A DNA stretch of 39,888 bases from Bryobacterales bacterium (GTDB lineage Bacteria; Acidobacteriota; Terriglobia; Bryobacterales; Bryobacteraceae). The first letter of the stretch is position 1; every line of letters begins with the position of its first letter. The stretch spans positions 3,631 to 43,518 of the forward strand of contig JAIXKK010000130.1 of the NCBI GenBank assembly GCA_026954325.1, written 5' to 3'. The notes under the pieces were generated by a model. That model was given only the letters and a program-made list of their open reading frames with translations. It made no database searches and had not been told where the DNA came from. Positions 1 through 7,929 of the stretch are shown here, piece after piece. Position numbers and translations under genes: made by a program.

Positions 1-89
1 TATTTCACCCTTCCCCCACAACTACTTACAAACCCACCCCACAAATCCTGAAACCTCCGCGTGGTAAAACCAGGCCAGAGTTCAACCCT

Positions 90-725
90 ATGTCCACCAT
101 CAGTCAAGCTCATAGCGACGCCGCTCGCGGCAACGGAGCCAGGTCCCAAGGCCCCATCTCCCCCGAAGGCAAAGCCCGCTCCTCCCAAAACGCCCGCACC
201 CATGGCCTCACCGCCTCCCGCATCGCCTTCCTCTCCCCGGAAGAACAGGAAGAATACGACACCCTCCTCCGCCACTACACCGCCCGCCACCTGCCCAAAA
301 CCCCAGAGGAACTCGACGTCTTCAACATGCTCCTCCACGCCGCCTGGCGCCTCCGCAACCTCACCGTCGCCGAAGCCCAACTCTACGCCAGGGCCGGCGG
401 CGATCCTCTCCTCTCCGAGGACCCCGAAATCGAAAAACGCGCCAACCTCCTCCACCGCTACCGCTCCGAAACCGAGCGCGCCTACCACCGCCACCTCAAC
501 CAACTGAAATCCCTACAGAACAACCGCCTCTATCAGGAGCAGTTCTCCAAACTCCTCCCCGCCGATGCCCCCGCCCTCGCCAACGCCGCCGCTTTCACGA
601 AAAGAACCCAGGATCTCTTCAAGCGCGACCTCGACGACACCCTCAAGCAGGCCGCAAACGAGGGGAAATCCTTCAACTCCCAGCTCAAGGACCTCTTCTC
701 CATGTTCACCAAGCAGCCCAAATGA
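90..725 (+). CDS. Hypothetical protein, GARSQGP/EGKARSS-type
   Basis: A 211-aa protein of unknown function. The N-terminus (residues ~14-42) carries a Gly/Ser/Arg-rich stretch with GARSQGPISPEGKARSS followed by NARTHGL. From memory, this style of N-terminus recurs in acidobacterial proteins and often precedes a helical body. The remainder is predicted helical and charged (for example EEQEEYDTLLRHY, LRNLTVAEAQLYAR, KRTQDLFKRDLDDTL), with no signal peptide or membrane segment. The start at 90 is the first ATG before the conserved-looking part; only a weak purine stretch precedes it. Codon use is extreme, with C at most third positions, unlike the mixed use in the nuo genes. It is convergent with the receptor gene that ends at 768. 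A DNA-binding or mobile-element role is possible but unproven. Confidence 0.65.
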   Translation: MSTISQAHSDAARGNGARSQGPISPEGKARSSQNARTHGLTASRIAFLSPEEQEEYDTLLRHYTARHLPKTPEELDVFNMLLHAAWRLRNLTVAEAQLYARAGGDPLLSEDPEIEKRANLLHRYRSETERAYHRHLNQLKSLQNNRLYQEQFSKLLPADAPALANAAAFTKRTQDLFKRDLDDTLKQAANEGKSFNSQLKDLFSMFTKQPK

Positions 726-767
726 GGAGGACCGAACTCCTGTCGCGGTGAACCCCCCCTTCAACCA

Positions 768-3700
768 CTACCACTCCAGCCGGAACACGAGAATTGTGTG
801 CCATCTCCCGGTTCCGATGTCCGAGAAACTGCCCCTCGTGCCCGTGAACGTCCCGAACGCCGATGGATCCGTCTTGTTATAGACCGCATTCGGCGGGTTG
901 AAATTGTGGTACTTGAAAATGTTGTTCACGTCCCCTCGCAGCGTGAACCGGATACGCTCCAGAATTGTCCACGTCTTCTGCAGCGAGGTCTGCGGCCACA
1001 CTACTCCTGGAGCCTCCAACGTGTTTCGCCCCAATGCCCCGATCGTATAAGGAGCCGGATAGGCAAACCCGTTGATGTTCAGATACCGATTCTGCGCCGA
1101 AAACGGGAACCGGTTCGGGCCGATATCCACGTGCGCCAGTTTCACCTGATCGTCCGGCAGTATCTGATTCGGCCGGTTGCCCACGCCAGGCAAGTACTGA
1201 TAAGGACTATTCGCGAATGACACCGTGAAAGGAGGGCCCGTCTGGAACGTCTGGATCCACACGATCTCCCATCCGCCCAGCAGCGCATTCTTGATGCCGC
1301 GGCCATTCATCCACCTCCGGCCCTTGCCGAACGGCAGCTCATACGTCACCGTCGTCACCCACCGGTGATGAATATCGTAGCTCGCGCGGCCCTTCTCCAA
1401 ATTCCGGCTGTAATAGGAGATGCCCGTCGCCGTCCCGTCATCGTCCGAGTTATCCAGCGTCTTCGACCACGTGTAGAATGCGTTCAACGTCAGTCCCTTC
1501 GAAGAACGCTTCTCGAACCGCAGCGTCCCGGCGTGATACGTGTTGTGCCCGAAGTTGCTGATCAGGTTCACGTTCCCGAACTGTGGGTATGGCTTGTAGT
1601 TCTGGAATCCGATCCGGATTGTATCCAGTTGCGTCGTATTCGCCGGAAACGCGCTGATCGGCAGCACATTCGTGTTCCATGTGTTCATCAGCTTCACTCC
1701 CGCCGAACCTTGATAGATCGCCTCCATCAGCCAGGTCTTCGTGAATTGCCATTGGACGCCCCCCGACCAGTTCATGATGTAAGGCGTGCGCATGTTCGGG
1801 TCATACCACGTCGCGTTCCGGCTCCCGTAGTTCGTCCCCACATATGGAACGCTGCCGTCGGAATTCGTGGTGAAGTTCACGGGCGGCGGTCCCTGCGAGA
1901 GCCTGAATACCGTTCGCGGATCTGCCGGAGGAGCCTGAATGTTCGCGCTCGCCAGGTACTCCTCGAAGTTTTGATTGACGTCATTCGTCATCAGATCAAT
2001 GCTGATCAGGCTGAAACTCGACCGGAACACGAAGTTCGGCCGGAAATTCCACGCCAACCCAAGACGCGGTTGGAAGTTGTTGAGGTCCTTTCGCGCCAGT
2101 TGCCCGGGTTTGTGCACGATCGCTCCAGGCTTGCCCGTGATCGCATCCGTCGCCGTCGGGTCGAACTGAGACTGCTGCCCATACTTCGTCGAAAACGGCG
2201 ATTCGTACGACCACCGCAAGCCCAGGTTCAACGTCAGATTCTTCATCGGACGGAAATCGTCCTGCACATAAAATGCGTGGCTCCACCACCGCGGCAGCCA
2301 CGTCGCCTGGTTCCGCGTGAACTGCGCGCTTGCCACGTTGCCGAGCAGGAAACTCGCGAACGTGTTCCCCGTGTTCGGCGTGAACGGCATCTCCGTCCCC
2401 CCCATGTTATACGTGCCCGCCGGCAGCGCCTCCGCGAGCGCGTTATACCGCGTACGCACTACCTCGTAGCCGCCCTTCACCGTGTGCCGGCCCGCGACCT
2501 TCGTCACGTTCTCCTGCATCGTGAAGTCTTCGGCAATGTTCTGGAACCGTCCGCCCGGGTTGCCGTTGTAACCCGTAATGATCTTTGGAAAGTTGGACGA
2601 ATCCACATTCGGCATCCCAAGCTGCGCCGCCCAGCCCTCTCCGTAGCTCACGGGGTCCTTCGTCTCGTGCCGCCGGTTGTATCCCACGCGGAACTCGTTG
2701 ATCAGCGTCGGAGACACAGTCACCGTGTCCGAAATCACGACGTTCGTGAAATCGTTCGGCTGCACCAATACCGGATCGTAGACCGCCCACGCGATGTCGG
2801 TGGAATACCGCCCCGGCGCCCGATTCCTCATTCGCGAAAAACGCCCGAAAATGCGATGGTTGTTCGTGAACTGATGATCCACCTTCGAGTCGAACCGGTT
2901 GAAATAATACCGCCCCTTCGTCGGCAGCACCAGGTCCTGCTGTGGGCCGCTCGGTGTGATGATGCCCGGCCGGTTCGACTGCGTCCACGGGTTGAAGGAA
3001 AGCAGTTTCTTCGACACCGGGTCAAATCGGGATACCGGAATCTGATTTGCCGGAAGCGGGTCCCGGATCCACTTCCCCGTCGCATCCTGCCGCGTCGTCG
3101 TCGGATCGTAAATCGGAAACCCTTTCCCTCCGAACGAGAAGTCGCCGTTGTACATCTCCGGAGTCGGAACATTCGTAATCGCCGTCTCCGACACCTTCTC
3201 GTGATGCCGTTGGAATCCGAAAAACCAGAACGTCTTGTTCTTCCCGTCATAAACCTTCGGAATGTACACCGGTCCGCCCAGCGTCGCCGACATCTCGTGA
3301 TACGTCCACGGATTGCATGGCAGTCCCACGTCGCAGCGTTTCAATTGGTCGAAATACTGCCGGTGCACCAGCGCGCCGTTCAGATACCGGTCCTCCGCGG
3401 AGCCATGAAAGCTGTTCGTCCCGCTCCTATAGACCGCCGACAGGATGCCGCCGCCCGAATGTCCGAACTCCGCCGGCAGACCCGTGTTGTACATCTTGAA
3501 TTCCTGGATCATGTCCAGCGTCCCCGTCATGATCCGCTGGTCGTCGTTCACCGATCCGCGTACCGGCTCCTTCCCGCTAACGCCATCCAGCGTCAGCCCG
3601 AGCGAGCGCTCCCGCTGCCCGTCGCCATGCAGTCCGTTGATCACGTTCAAACCCGGCATGTACAGCGTCATCCGCTTGATGCCCTTCTGCATCACCGGAA

Positions 3701-4124
3701 TCTTGATCACTGTCGAGCCTTCCATGACCTGCCCGGAAACGGATGTCTCCGTCTCGAGCAGCGGGGCGCGCCCTTCTACGTTCACCGTGTCCGACACCGC
3801 GCCCACTTCCATCGCCACGTCGATGCGCGGCTGCTCATTGGTGCGCAATTCTATGCCGTTCCGGACATACTTTTTGAAGCCGCTCGCTTCAATGGTGAGG
3901 TTGTAGGTTCCGGGGCGCAGGTAAGGAATGTAGTAGTAGCCTTCACTGTTGGTGGCGCCTTCCGTCTGGATGGATGTTTCCGTATTGGCGGCAACCACCT
4001 TCACGCCGGGAATGACAGCGCCGGTGGAGTCGGTGACGGTTCCGACGAGGGTTGCCGAGCCGGTGGATTGGGCAAACAGAGGGTGCAGGTTGAAAGCGAG
4101 CAGCAAAGCGAATAGTGGGCGCAT
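768..4124 (-). CDS. TonB-dependent receptor, Oar-like, with carboxypeptidase-regulatory-like domain
   Basis: Outer-membrane receptor of 1118 aa. Residues 1-18 form a signal peptide (MRPLFALLLAFNLHPLFAQ). Residues ~25-105 form a carboxypeptidase-regulatory-like beta-sandwich (GTVTDSTGAVIPGVKV, then GYYYIPYLRPGTYNLTIEASGF). A plug-like region follows (~120-260; SLGLTLDGV, GGGILSAVYRSGTNSFHGS), and then a long beta-barrel ending in an aromatic-terminated strand (ILVFRLEW), as expected for insertion by the BAM machinery. Acidobacteria carry many such receptors; the ligand is usually unknown, with oligosaccharides or peptides proposed. A GGAG lies about 7 nt upstream of the ATG. No TonB/ExbBD or substrate-specific partner is adjacent, so the substrate cannot be assigned. 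Confidence 0.93.
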   Translation of the reverse strand: MRPLFALLLAFNLHPLFAQSTGSATLVGTVTDSTGAVIPGVKVVAANTETSIQTEGATNSEGYYYIPYLRPGTYNLTIEASGFKKYVRNGIELRTNEQPRIDVAMEVGAVSDTVNVEGRAPLLETETSVSGQVMEGSTVIKIPVMQKGIKRMTLYMPGLNVINGLHGDGQRERSLGLTLDGVSGKEPVRGSVNDDQRIMTGTLDMIQEFKMYNTGLPAEFGHSGGGILSAVYRSGTNSFHGSAEDRYLNGALVHRQYFDQLKRCDVGLPCNPWTYHEMSATLGGPVYIPKVYDGKNKTFWFFGFQRHHEKVSETAITNVPTPEMYNGDFSFGGKGFPIYDPTTTRQDATGKWIRDPLPANQIPVSRFDPVSKKLLSFNPWTQSNRPGIITPSGPQQDLVLPTKGRYYFNRFDSKVDHQFTNNHRIFGRFSRMRNRAPGRYSTDIAWAVYDPVLVQPNDFTNVVISDTVTVSPTLINEFRVGYNRRHETKDPVSYGEGWAAQLGMPNVDSSNFPKIITGYNGNPGGRFQNIAEDFTMQENVTKVAGRHTVKGGYEVVRTRYNALAEALPAGTYNMGGTEMPFTPNTGNTFASFLLGNVASAQFTRNQATWLPRWWSHAFYVQDDFRPMKNLTLNLGLRWSYESPFSTKYGQQSQFDPTATDAITGKPGAIVHKPGQLARKDLNNFQPRLGLAWNFRPNFVFRSSFSLISIDLMTNDVNQNFEEYLASANIQAPPADPRTVFRLSQGPPPVNFTTNSDGSVPYVGTNYGSRNATWYDPNMRTPYIMNWSGGVQWQFTKTWLMEAIYQGSAGVKLMNTWNTNVLPISAFPANTTQLDTIRIGFQNYKPYPQFGNVNLISNFGHNTYHAGTLRFEKRSSKGLTLNAFYTWSKTLDNSDDDGTATGISYYSRNLEKGRASYDIHHRWVTTVTYELPFGKGRRWMNGRGIKNALLGGWEIVWIQTFQTGPPFTVSFANSPYQYLPGVGNRPNQILPDDQVKLAHVDIGPNRFPFSAQNRYLNINGFAYPAPYTIGALGRNTLEAPGVVWPQTSLQKTWTILERIRFTLRGDVNNIFKYHNFNPPNAVYNKTDPSAFGTFTGTRGSFSDIGTGRWHTILVFRLEW

Positions 4125-4214
4125 AAAGAACTCCGTCGGGGAGCGCGGACAGCGAGTACCGCGAGCCGGTTATCGATTAAGTGATCCTATTCGACTCCCG
4201 CGCCCATGTCAAGA

Positions 4215-4246
4215 GCGCCTCCGCCTCGGTGCGCCTCCGCCTCGGT
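4215..4246. repeat. Two-copy 16-bp tandem repeat
   Basis: GCGCCTCCGCCTCGGT occurs twice head to tail (4215-4230 and 4231-4246). It is followed by two copies of CCGCTTCTG (4248-4256 and 4259-4267) that run into the stop codon of the downstream minus-strand gene. It lies between the start of the receptor gene and the end of the 138-aa gene. It is probably simple slippage; no function is visible. Confidence 0.6.
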
Positions 4247-4267
4247 GCCGCTTCTGCTCCGCTTCTG

Positions 4268-4684
4268 TCAGCCCGCTTGCGTCGCCAGCCGCAGTTCGTC
4301 CTCGAGTTCGTAGACCTTGTCCTCGTGATTCCGCGTCGGCTTGGAAGCAGCCTTCGCCTCTTCCAACTTCTTCTTCGCCGCCGCCAGCCGCTTCTCGAGG
4401 CCGGACACTTTGGGACTGGGCTTTGAGGACGCCTCCCGCGCGGCGGGCGGCAGCGCTTTCTTCGCCTTTCCGGCCTTTGCTTTGGCGCCCGCCTTATATC
4501 GAAACGCCGTCACCGGGGCGGGCGGCTTCAGCGCGGTCCCGAAGTCGGCCTTGTACTCCTCGGCCACTTGCACAGCCTCAGTCAGCAGTTCTTTGAAGCG
4601 TGACTCCATTGCCTGGCGGGCCTGCGCCCGCAGCGACTCTCCCTGCTGCTTCCACTTCTGGTATTCCGAAATGACATTGCTCAT
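4268..4684 (-). CDS. Small coiled-coil protein with Ala/Lys-rich linker
   Basis: A 138-aa cytoplasmic protein of unknown function. Residues 1-50 are a charged amphipathic helix region (ESLRAQARQAMESRFKELL). Residues ~67-95 are a low-complexity Ala/Lys-rich basic linker (AGAKAKAGKAKKALPP). Residues ~96-133 form a second heptad-like helix (LEKRLAAAKKKLEEAKAA). Helix-basic linker-helix is a layout seen in some nucleoid-associated or scaffold proteins, but no named domain can be recognised. An AGGA sits about 7 nt before the ATG at 4684. The gene lies in the same direction as the receptor upstream, about 140 nt away, so co-transcription is doubtful in either case. Confidence 0.7.
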   Translation of the reverse strand: MSNVISEYQKWKQQGESLRAQARQAMESRFKELLTEAVQVAEEYKADFGTALKPPAPVTAFRYKAGAKAKAGKAKKALPPAAREASSKPSPKVSGLEKRLAAAKKKLEEAKAASKPTRNHEDKVYELEDELRLATQAG

Positions 4685-4737
4685 TCCTGTGATTCTACGT
4701 CAGTTTCCCGCTGAGGCTCGTGATTCGGTCTCCGGGA

Positions 4738-4980
4738 TCACGGGGTGGTATTCCGCTGCAAGTGCACGATCTCGCCTTCCCCCATGCTCCCCCGCGGAAT
4801 AATCACTCTCTCTCCATCCTTGATATCCCGTGTGAGGCCGCTTTCAATGGCTGCGCGGCAACCATCTTTTCCAGATCCAACCCCTCTTCCAGTGTGATCT
4901 CGAGCATCACGCCAACCGGGAGCAGAATCGGTCTCGGATCACTGGCAGCCCCGGCCTCTAACTCAGAATCCCCGGCATCA
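4738..4980 (-). pseudogene. Frameshifted remnant of a small beta-rich protein (PVGVMLEI ... VIIPRGS type)
   Basis: Read on the minus strand, one frame gives a stretch containing ILLPVGVMLEITLEEGLDLE and KMVAAQPLKA. A second frame then continues as AIESGLTRDIKDGERVIIPRG and SMGEGEIVHLQ, ending in a stop at 4738. Joined, they match a pattern I know from acidobacterial secreted proteins: 'P.G..L.V.L...L', then a GD..A.V...V region, then '..G..VIPKGA...G.I..L'. The frame change falls near 4845-4860. The 5' part of the gene is not recognisable; upstream lies another decayed gene. The family has no firm function. The frameshift is read directly from the sequence, while the family assignment is from memory. 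Confidence 0.5.
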
Positions 4981-4984
4981 GCCG

Positions 4985-5307
4985 CTACCCGGCTGGTGAC
5001 AGAACCGGCTCACGGAAGTAGCGGAGAAAGAGCCCGGCGCAGTGGCGGAAATCTTCAAAGGTAAGCATGCCCGTGTCGAGCCTGCACTCCTCGCAGATTC
5101 GCGGCAATTCGCGGCGGAAATGCTCCGCTCACACACCTGGATCAGGCTATAAATTCGCCGAAGCCTGGCCTGAGAGCCGTCCTGGTGTTCCAACCCGCGG
5201 CGCGGCACGAAGCCGCAATCGAGAGCGGCAAAGACCACCGCATGGAGGATGGATGTATAGCTTGTGTCGTACGGACAGTTGAGGAAAACCAGCTTGCTAG
5301 CCCGCAA
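4985..5307 (-). pseudogene. Internally deleted TIR-like nucleotide-binding-domain protein
   Basis: The minus strand from a TTG at 5307 encodes KLVFLNCPYDTSY, then VVFAALDCGFVPRRGLE, then GSQARLRRIYSLIQVCERSI. This is the opening of a prokaryotic TIR-like/nucleotide-binding family that normally starts VF(I/L)NCP(Y/F)D..Y and continues to a GIHDLSR and NMPFELG core. Here the core is missing. Close to 5115-5127 the reading shifts frame into RRELPRICEECRLDTGMLTF and EDFRHCAGLFLRYFREP, which looks like the C-terminal tail of the same family and stops at 4985. About 60 central residues are therefore gone and the frame is broken. The intact family is about 160-200 aa and sometimes linked to defence islands. 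I see no partner gene. Confidence 0.55.
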
Positions 5308-5683
5308 AGGGGCCGCCGCCGCCCCTCAAGCCCTGTGCGGACTCGCAACGTGGCCCGGCTGCGGGCCTCCGTTTTGCGGGCGAGTCCTTAGAAGCGGACG
5401 GCACGACCGGCTTTGGGCTTAGGGTATTGGGCCGGCAGGACTGTATCTACAGCGGCTTTCAATGCTGCCCCGTCGACGGAGGGCTGGAAAGGGAGATCGG
5501 GGATCATGGGATCAGACGAACTGCGTCGCAGATTGCGTCTCCCTCTTTTTACCCCTCTTGTTGCCCTGACTCAATTCTCGGCGAGATCGGTGGAACCTTT
5601 GGCTCAAGCCGCGCGTACGCCCGGCACTCTACCAGCCCAAACATTTTCGGCTCCTCTTGTCAGCCATGGCAAAGCCGCGCGAT
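5308..5683. other. Intergenic stretch with no supported gene
   Basis: About 375 nt between the decayed TIR-like gene and the nuo promoter. Short open frames exist on both strands (for example 5413-5712 plus), but none has a ribosome-binding site, coherent composition or recognisable protein features. The left part (5308-5410) is very GC-rich with locally repetitive GGGCC runs and may be further debris from the adjacent pseudogene. Confidence 0.5.
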
Positions 5684-5713
5684 TTGACTCGCCTTCCCGC
5701 GGGTCACTATAGT
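5684..5713 (+). promoter_or_regulatory. Sigma-70-type promoter of the nuo operon
   Basis: TTGACT (5684-5689) and TATAGT (5708-5713) are separated by 18 nt, close to the TTGACA/TATAAT consensus. Transcription would begin near 5720, giving a leader of roughly 28 nt before the nuoA ATG at 5748. Its position at the head of twelve closely packed nuo genes makes it the likely main promoter. No operator-like palindrome overlaps it. Confidence 0.65.
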
Positions 5714-5747
5714 CAAAGGTTGGGTTTAGCCCCTCAACCGATCCGCG

Positions 5748-6173
5748 ATGCCTACTTCCTATCCTGAATCCTACTTCCCTATCCTGTTGCAGGCAGTCAT
5801 AGGGTGCGTCGTCGCCGCCGCCCTCGTTGGGCTGGCATTCCTCCTCGGCAAGCGTGTCAAGAACAAAGTCAAGGACACCCCCTACGAATGCGGAGTTATC
5901 CCCGTCGGTACGGCCAAGGAACGCTTCAGCGTCAAGTTCTACCTGGTGGCCATGGTCTTTATTCTCTTCGACATTGAAGCTATCTTCCTTTACCCCTGGG
6001 TGGTCGTCTACCGCGACCTGAAAATGTTCGCCTTCCTTGAGATGGTGATCTTCATTGCGCTTATCCTCTGCGGATTCTTCTACATCTGGAAGAAAGGGGT
6101 CCTCAGTTGGGCCGAAGAGGAATGGGACCACGGCAGCAGAACAGCGGTTTGGAAGAAGGGCGCAATACGCTGA
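5748..6173 (+). CDS. nuoA: NADH-quinone oxidoreductase subunit A
   Basis: A 141-aa inner-membrane subunit of complex I, part of the junction between the hydrophilic arm and the membrane arm near the quinone site. There are three transmembrane helices (~12-34, ~64-86, ~94-113). The family signatures are intact: TPYECG (residues 44-49), in the loop that covers the quinone chamber (the Cys lies there in the known family), and FILFDIEAIFLYPW (71-84). The extreme C-terminus (~120-141; WDHGSRTAVWKKG) is a charged cytoplasmic extension. It is the first gene of the operon, about 28 nt downstream of the predicted transcription start. The next gene is nuoC rather than the usual nuoB, with only 23 nt between them. 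Confidence 0.95.
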   Translation: MPTSYPESYFPILLQAVIGCVVAAALVGLAFLLGKRVKNKVKDTPYECGVIPVGTAKERFSVKFYLVAMVFILFDIEAIFLYPWVVVYRDLKMFAFLEMVIFIALILCGFFYIWKKGVLSWAEEEWDHGSRTAVWKKGAIR

Positions 6174-6196
6174 CCCGCCGCCGGCAGGAGCCTAAT

Positions 6197-6688
6197 ATGA
6201 TCCCCGAAGAATTGAACCAAGACCCTGTTGTGGCTGCGATAGCGGAACGGTTTCCCCAAGCGATTGAAGATGCCAAGGGCGACCTGGGTGAGTTGACTCT
6301 GGTCATCGCTTCCGGGCATCTCGTCGAGGTTTGCCGCTTCCTCAAGATCGAGCAGAAGTTCGTCCGGCTCAGCAGCGTGACCGCCGTCGATTGGATGCCG
6401 CGCGACCCGCGCCTCGAAGTGGTCTACCACCTCGAGGCGGTGGAAAGGAAACTGCGTCTCCGGCTTAAGGCCTGGGCCGCCGGCGAACCTCCCACGCTCG
6501 ATTCGGTAACCTCCGTATGGCGCGGCGCCGATTGGTACGAGCGCGAGGTCTTCGACCTGTTCGGCGTCGTCTTCCGCAATCATCCCGACATGCGGCGCAT
6601 CATGATGCCCGACAACTGGGAAGGACATCCGCTACGGAAGGATTTCCCGGTGCACGGCTACAAGTACAGCTACGCGGACCAGGAGTAA
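6197..6688 (+). CDS. nuoC: NADH-quinone oxidoreductase subunit C (30 kDa)
   Basis: A 163-aa peripheral-arm subunit of the quinone-binding module. The C-terminal half has the family signature: WYEREVFDLFGVVFRNHPDM, then RRIMMPDNWEGHPLRKDFP. Length fits stand-alone NuoC, so this is not a NuoCD fusion. I chose the ATG at 6197 because a GGCAGGAG sequence lies just upstream at 6183-6190. The frame stays open back to 6107, but that would overlap nuoA by 67 nt and add an atypical N-terminus. It directly follows nuoA, where nuoB is normally found, so the missing gene left no spacer or remnant. Confidence 0.94.
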   Translation: MIPEELNQDPVVAAIAERFPQAIEDAKGDLGELTLVIASGHLVEVCRFLKIEQKFVRLSSVTAVDWMPRDPRLEVVYHLEAVERKLRLRLKAWAAGEPPTLDSVTSVWRGADWYEREVFDLFGVVFRNHPDMRRIMMPDNWEGHPLRKDFPVHGYKYSYADQE

Positions 6689-6767
6689 GAAACCGCCATG
6701 GCAGACATCGATATGCTCACCGAAAACGCCGGCGAACCGGCTGTATCCGGCGGGCGTCACCCGTAAG

Positions 6768-7922
6768 ATGACCCTCAACATGGGTCCGCAGCACCCCTCC
6801 ACCCACGGAGTGCTGCGCATTGTGCTGGAACTGGATGGCGAGACCATCACCAGCGCCAAGCCGGAAATCGGCTTCCTGCACACCGGAATCGAGAAGCAAG
6901 CCGAGACGAGGACCTGGCAACAGGTGGTTCCTCTCACCGACCGCACCGACTATCTGGCGAACCTCTCGAACAACCTCGGCTACGTGCTGGCCGTGGAGAA
7001 ACTCCTCCGGATGGAAGTGCCGCCGCGGGCGCAGTTCATGCGGGTGCTGCTGACCGAGGTCACGCGCATCAACTCGCATCTGGTGTGGCTCGGCACGAGC
7101 GCCCTGGACGTGGGCGCGATGAGCGTCTTCTTCTACTGCTTCCGCGAGCGTGAAGAGATCCTCCGCCTGTTCGAGTTCTTCTCCGGCCAGCGCCTGATGA
7201 CCAGCTACTTCCGGGTCGGCGGCCTCGCCCTGGATGCGCCGCGCGGGTGGCGCAAGTGGATCGAGAAGTTTCTCAACGTGATGCCCTCGCGCATCGACAT
7301 GCTGGAGGGACTGCTCACCGAGAACATCATCTTCAAGCGCCGCACGCAGGGCGTCGGTTTCATCAGCCTCGAGGACATGCTTGACCTGAGCGTCACCGGG
7401 CCGATGCTCCGCGCCGCCGGACTGAAGGTGGATGCCCGCAAAGACTACCCCTACTCGAGCTACGACAAGTTCCAGTTCGAAATTCCCACCCGGACGGAAA
7501 ACGACGTCTATGCGCGGTATCTGGTGCGCATGGCCGAGATGCGCGAAAGCCTCAAGATCGTTCAACAGGCCTTCGAGGGAATGCCCGAGGGACCGTACAC
7601 GGCCGATGCGCAGAACGTCGTGCTGCCCGACCGGGAGAAGATGAAAACCCAGATGGAGGCGTTGATCTATCACTTCAAGATCGCCAGCGAAGGATTCCGC
7701 GTTCCCCCCGGCGAGGCCTACCAGGTGGTGGAATCGCCGCGCGGCGAACTGGCCTATTACGTCGTGAGCGACGGCACTTCGAAGCCGTACCGCGTATTCA
7801 TGCGCACGCCGAGCTTCGGCAACCTCCAGGCGCTCGAGACGCTATTCGTCGGCTTCCCCATCGCCGACTCCATCGCCTCGCTCGGCAGTATGGACTTTGT
7901 GCTGGGTGACACGGACAGGTAA
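6768..7922 (+). CDS. nuoD: NADH-quinone oxidoreductase subunit D (49 kDa); N-terminus probably frameshifted
   Basis: A 384-aa quinone-module subunit homologous to the large subunit of NiFe hydrogenases; with NuoB it forms the quinone pocket. It begins MTLNMGPQHPSTHGVLR, the conserved N-terminal segment carrying the quinone-site His, and ends MDFVLGDTDR, the normal C-terminus. Start is uncertain. An ATG at 6698 with a GGAG about 11 nt upstream encodes MADIDMLTENAGEPA in another frame, ending after 22 codons. Skipping one G at 6743 joins it smoothly to YPAGVTRKMTLNMGPQ. That composite N-terminus looks like real NuoD, so a 1-nt insertion (biological or sequencing) is likely and the ancestral gene would span 6698-7922. 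As written, translation could start at 6768, though its ribosome-binding site is poor. Confidence 0.93.
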   Translation: MTLNMGPQHPSTHGVLRIVLELDGETITSAKPEIGFLHTGIEKQAETRTWQQVVPLTDRTDYLANLSNNLGYVLAVEKLLRMEVPPRAQFMRVLLTEVTRINSHLVWLGTSALDVGAMSVFFYCFREREEILRLFEFFSGQRLMTSYFRVGGLALDAPRGWRKWIEKFLNVMPSRIDMLEGLLTENIIFKRRTQGVGFISLEDMLDLSVTGPMLRAAGLKVDARKDYPYSSYDKFQFEIPTRTENDVYARYLVRMAEMRESLKIVQQAFEGMPEGPYTADAQNVVLPDREKMKTQMEALIYHFKIASEGFRVPPGEAYQVVESPRGELAYYVVSDGTSKPYRVFMRTPSFGNLQALETLFVGFPIADSIASLGSMDFVLGDTDR

Positions 7923-7929
7923 GTGTGAA

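Noticed and set aside
1365..4115. Very long plus-strand open frame opposite the first TonB receptor
   Set aside because: It is antisense to a clear receptor gene and its protein is Arg/His/Val-rich without any domain, as expected from a high-GC complementary strand. Similar shadows at 9298-10968, 18938-20836, 24054-25709, 34574-36235 and 36332-38200 were rejected for the same reason.
4215..4267. CRISPR-like repeat
   Set aside because: Only two abutting 16-bp copies with no spacers.
5413..5712. Plus-strand ORF before nuoA
   Set aside because: It has no ribosome-binding site, irregular composition, and overlaps the nuo promoter.
6107..6196. Upstream extension of nuoC
   Set aside because: It overlaps nuoA by 67 nt, adds a non-family N-terminus, and the ATG at 6197 has a good ribosome-binding site.
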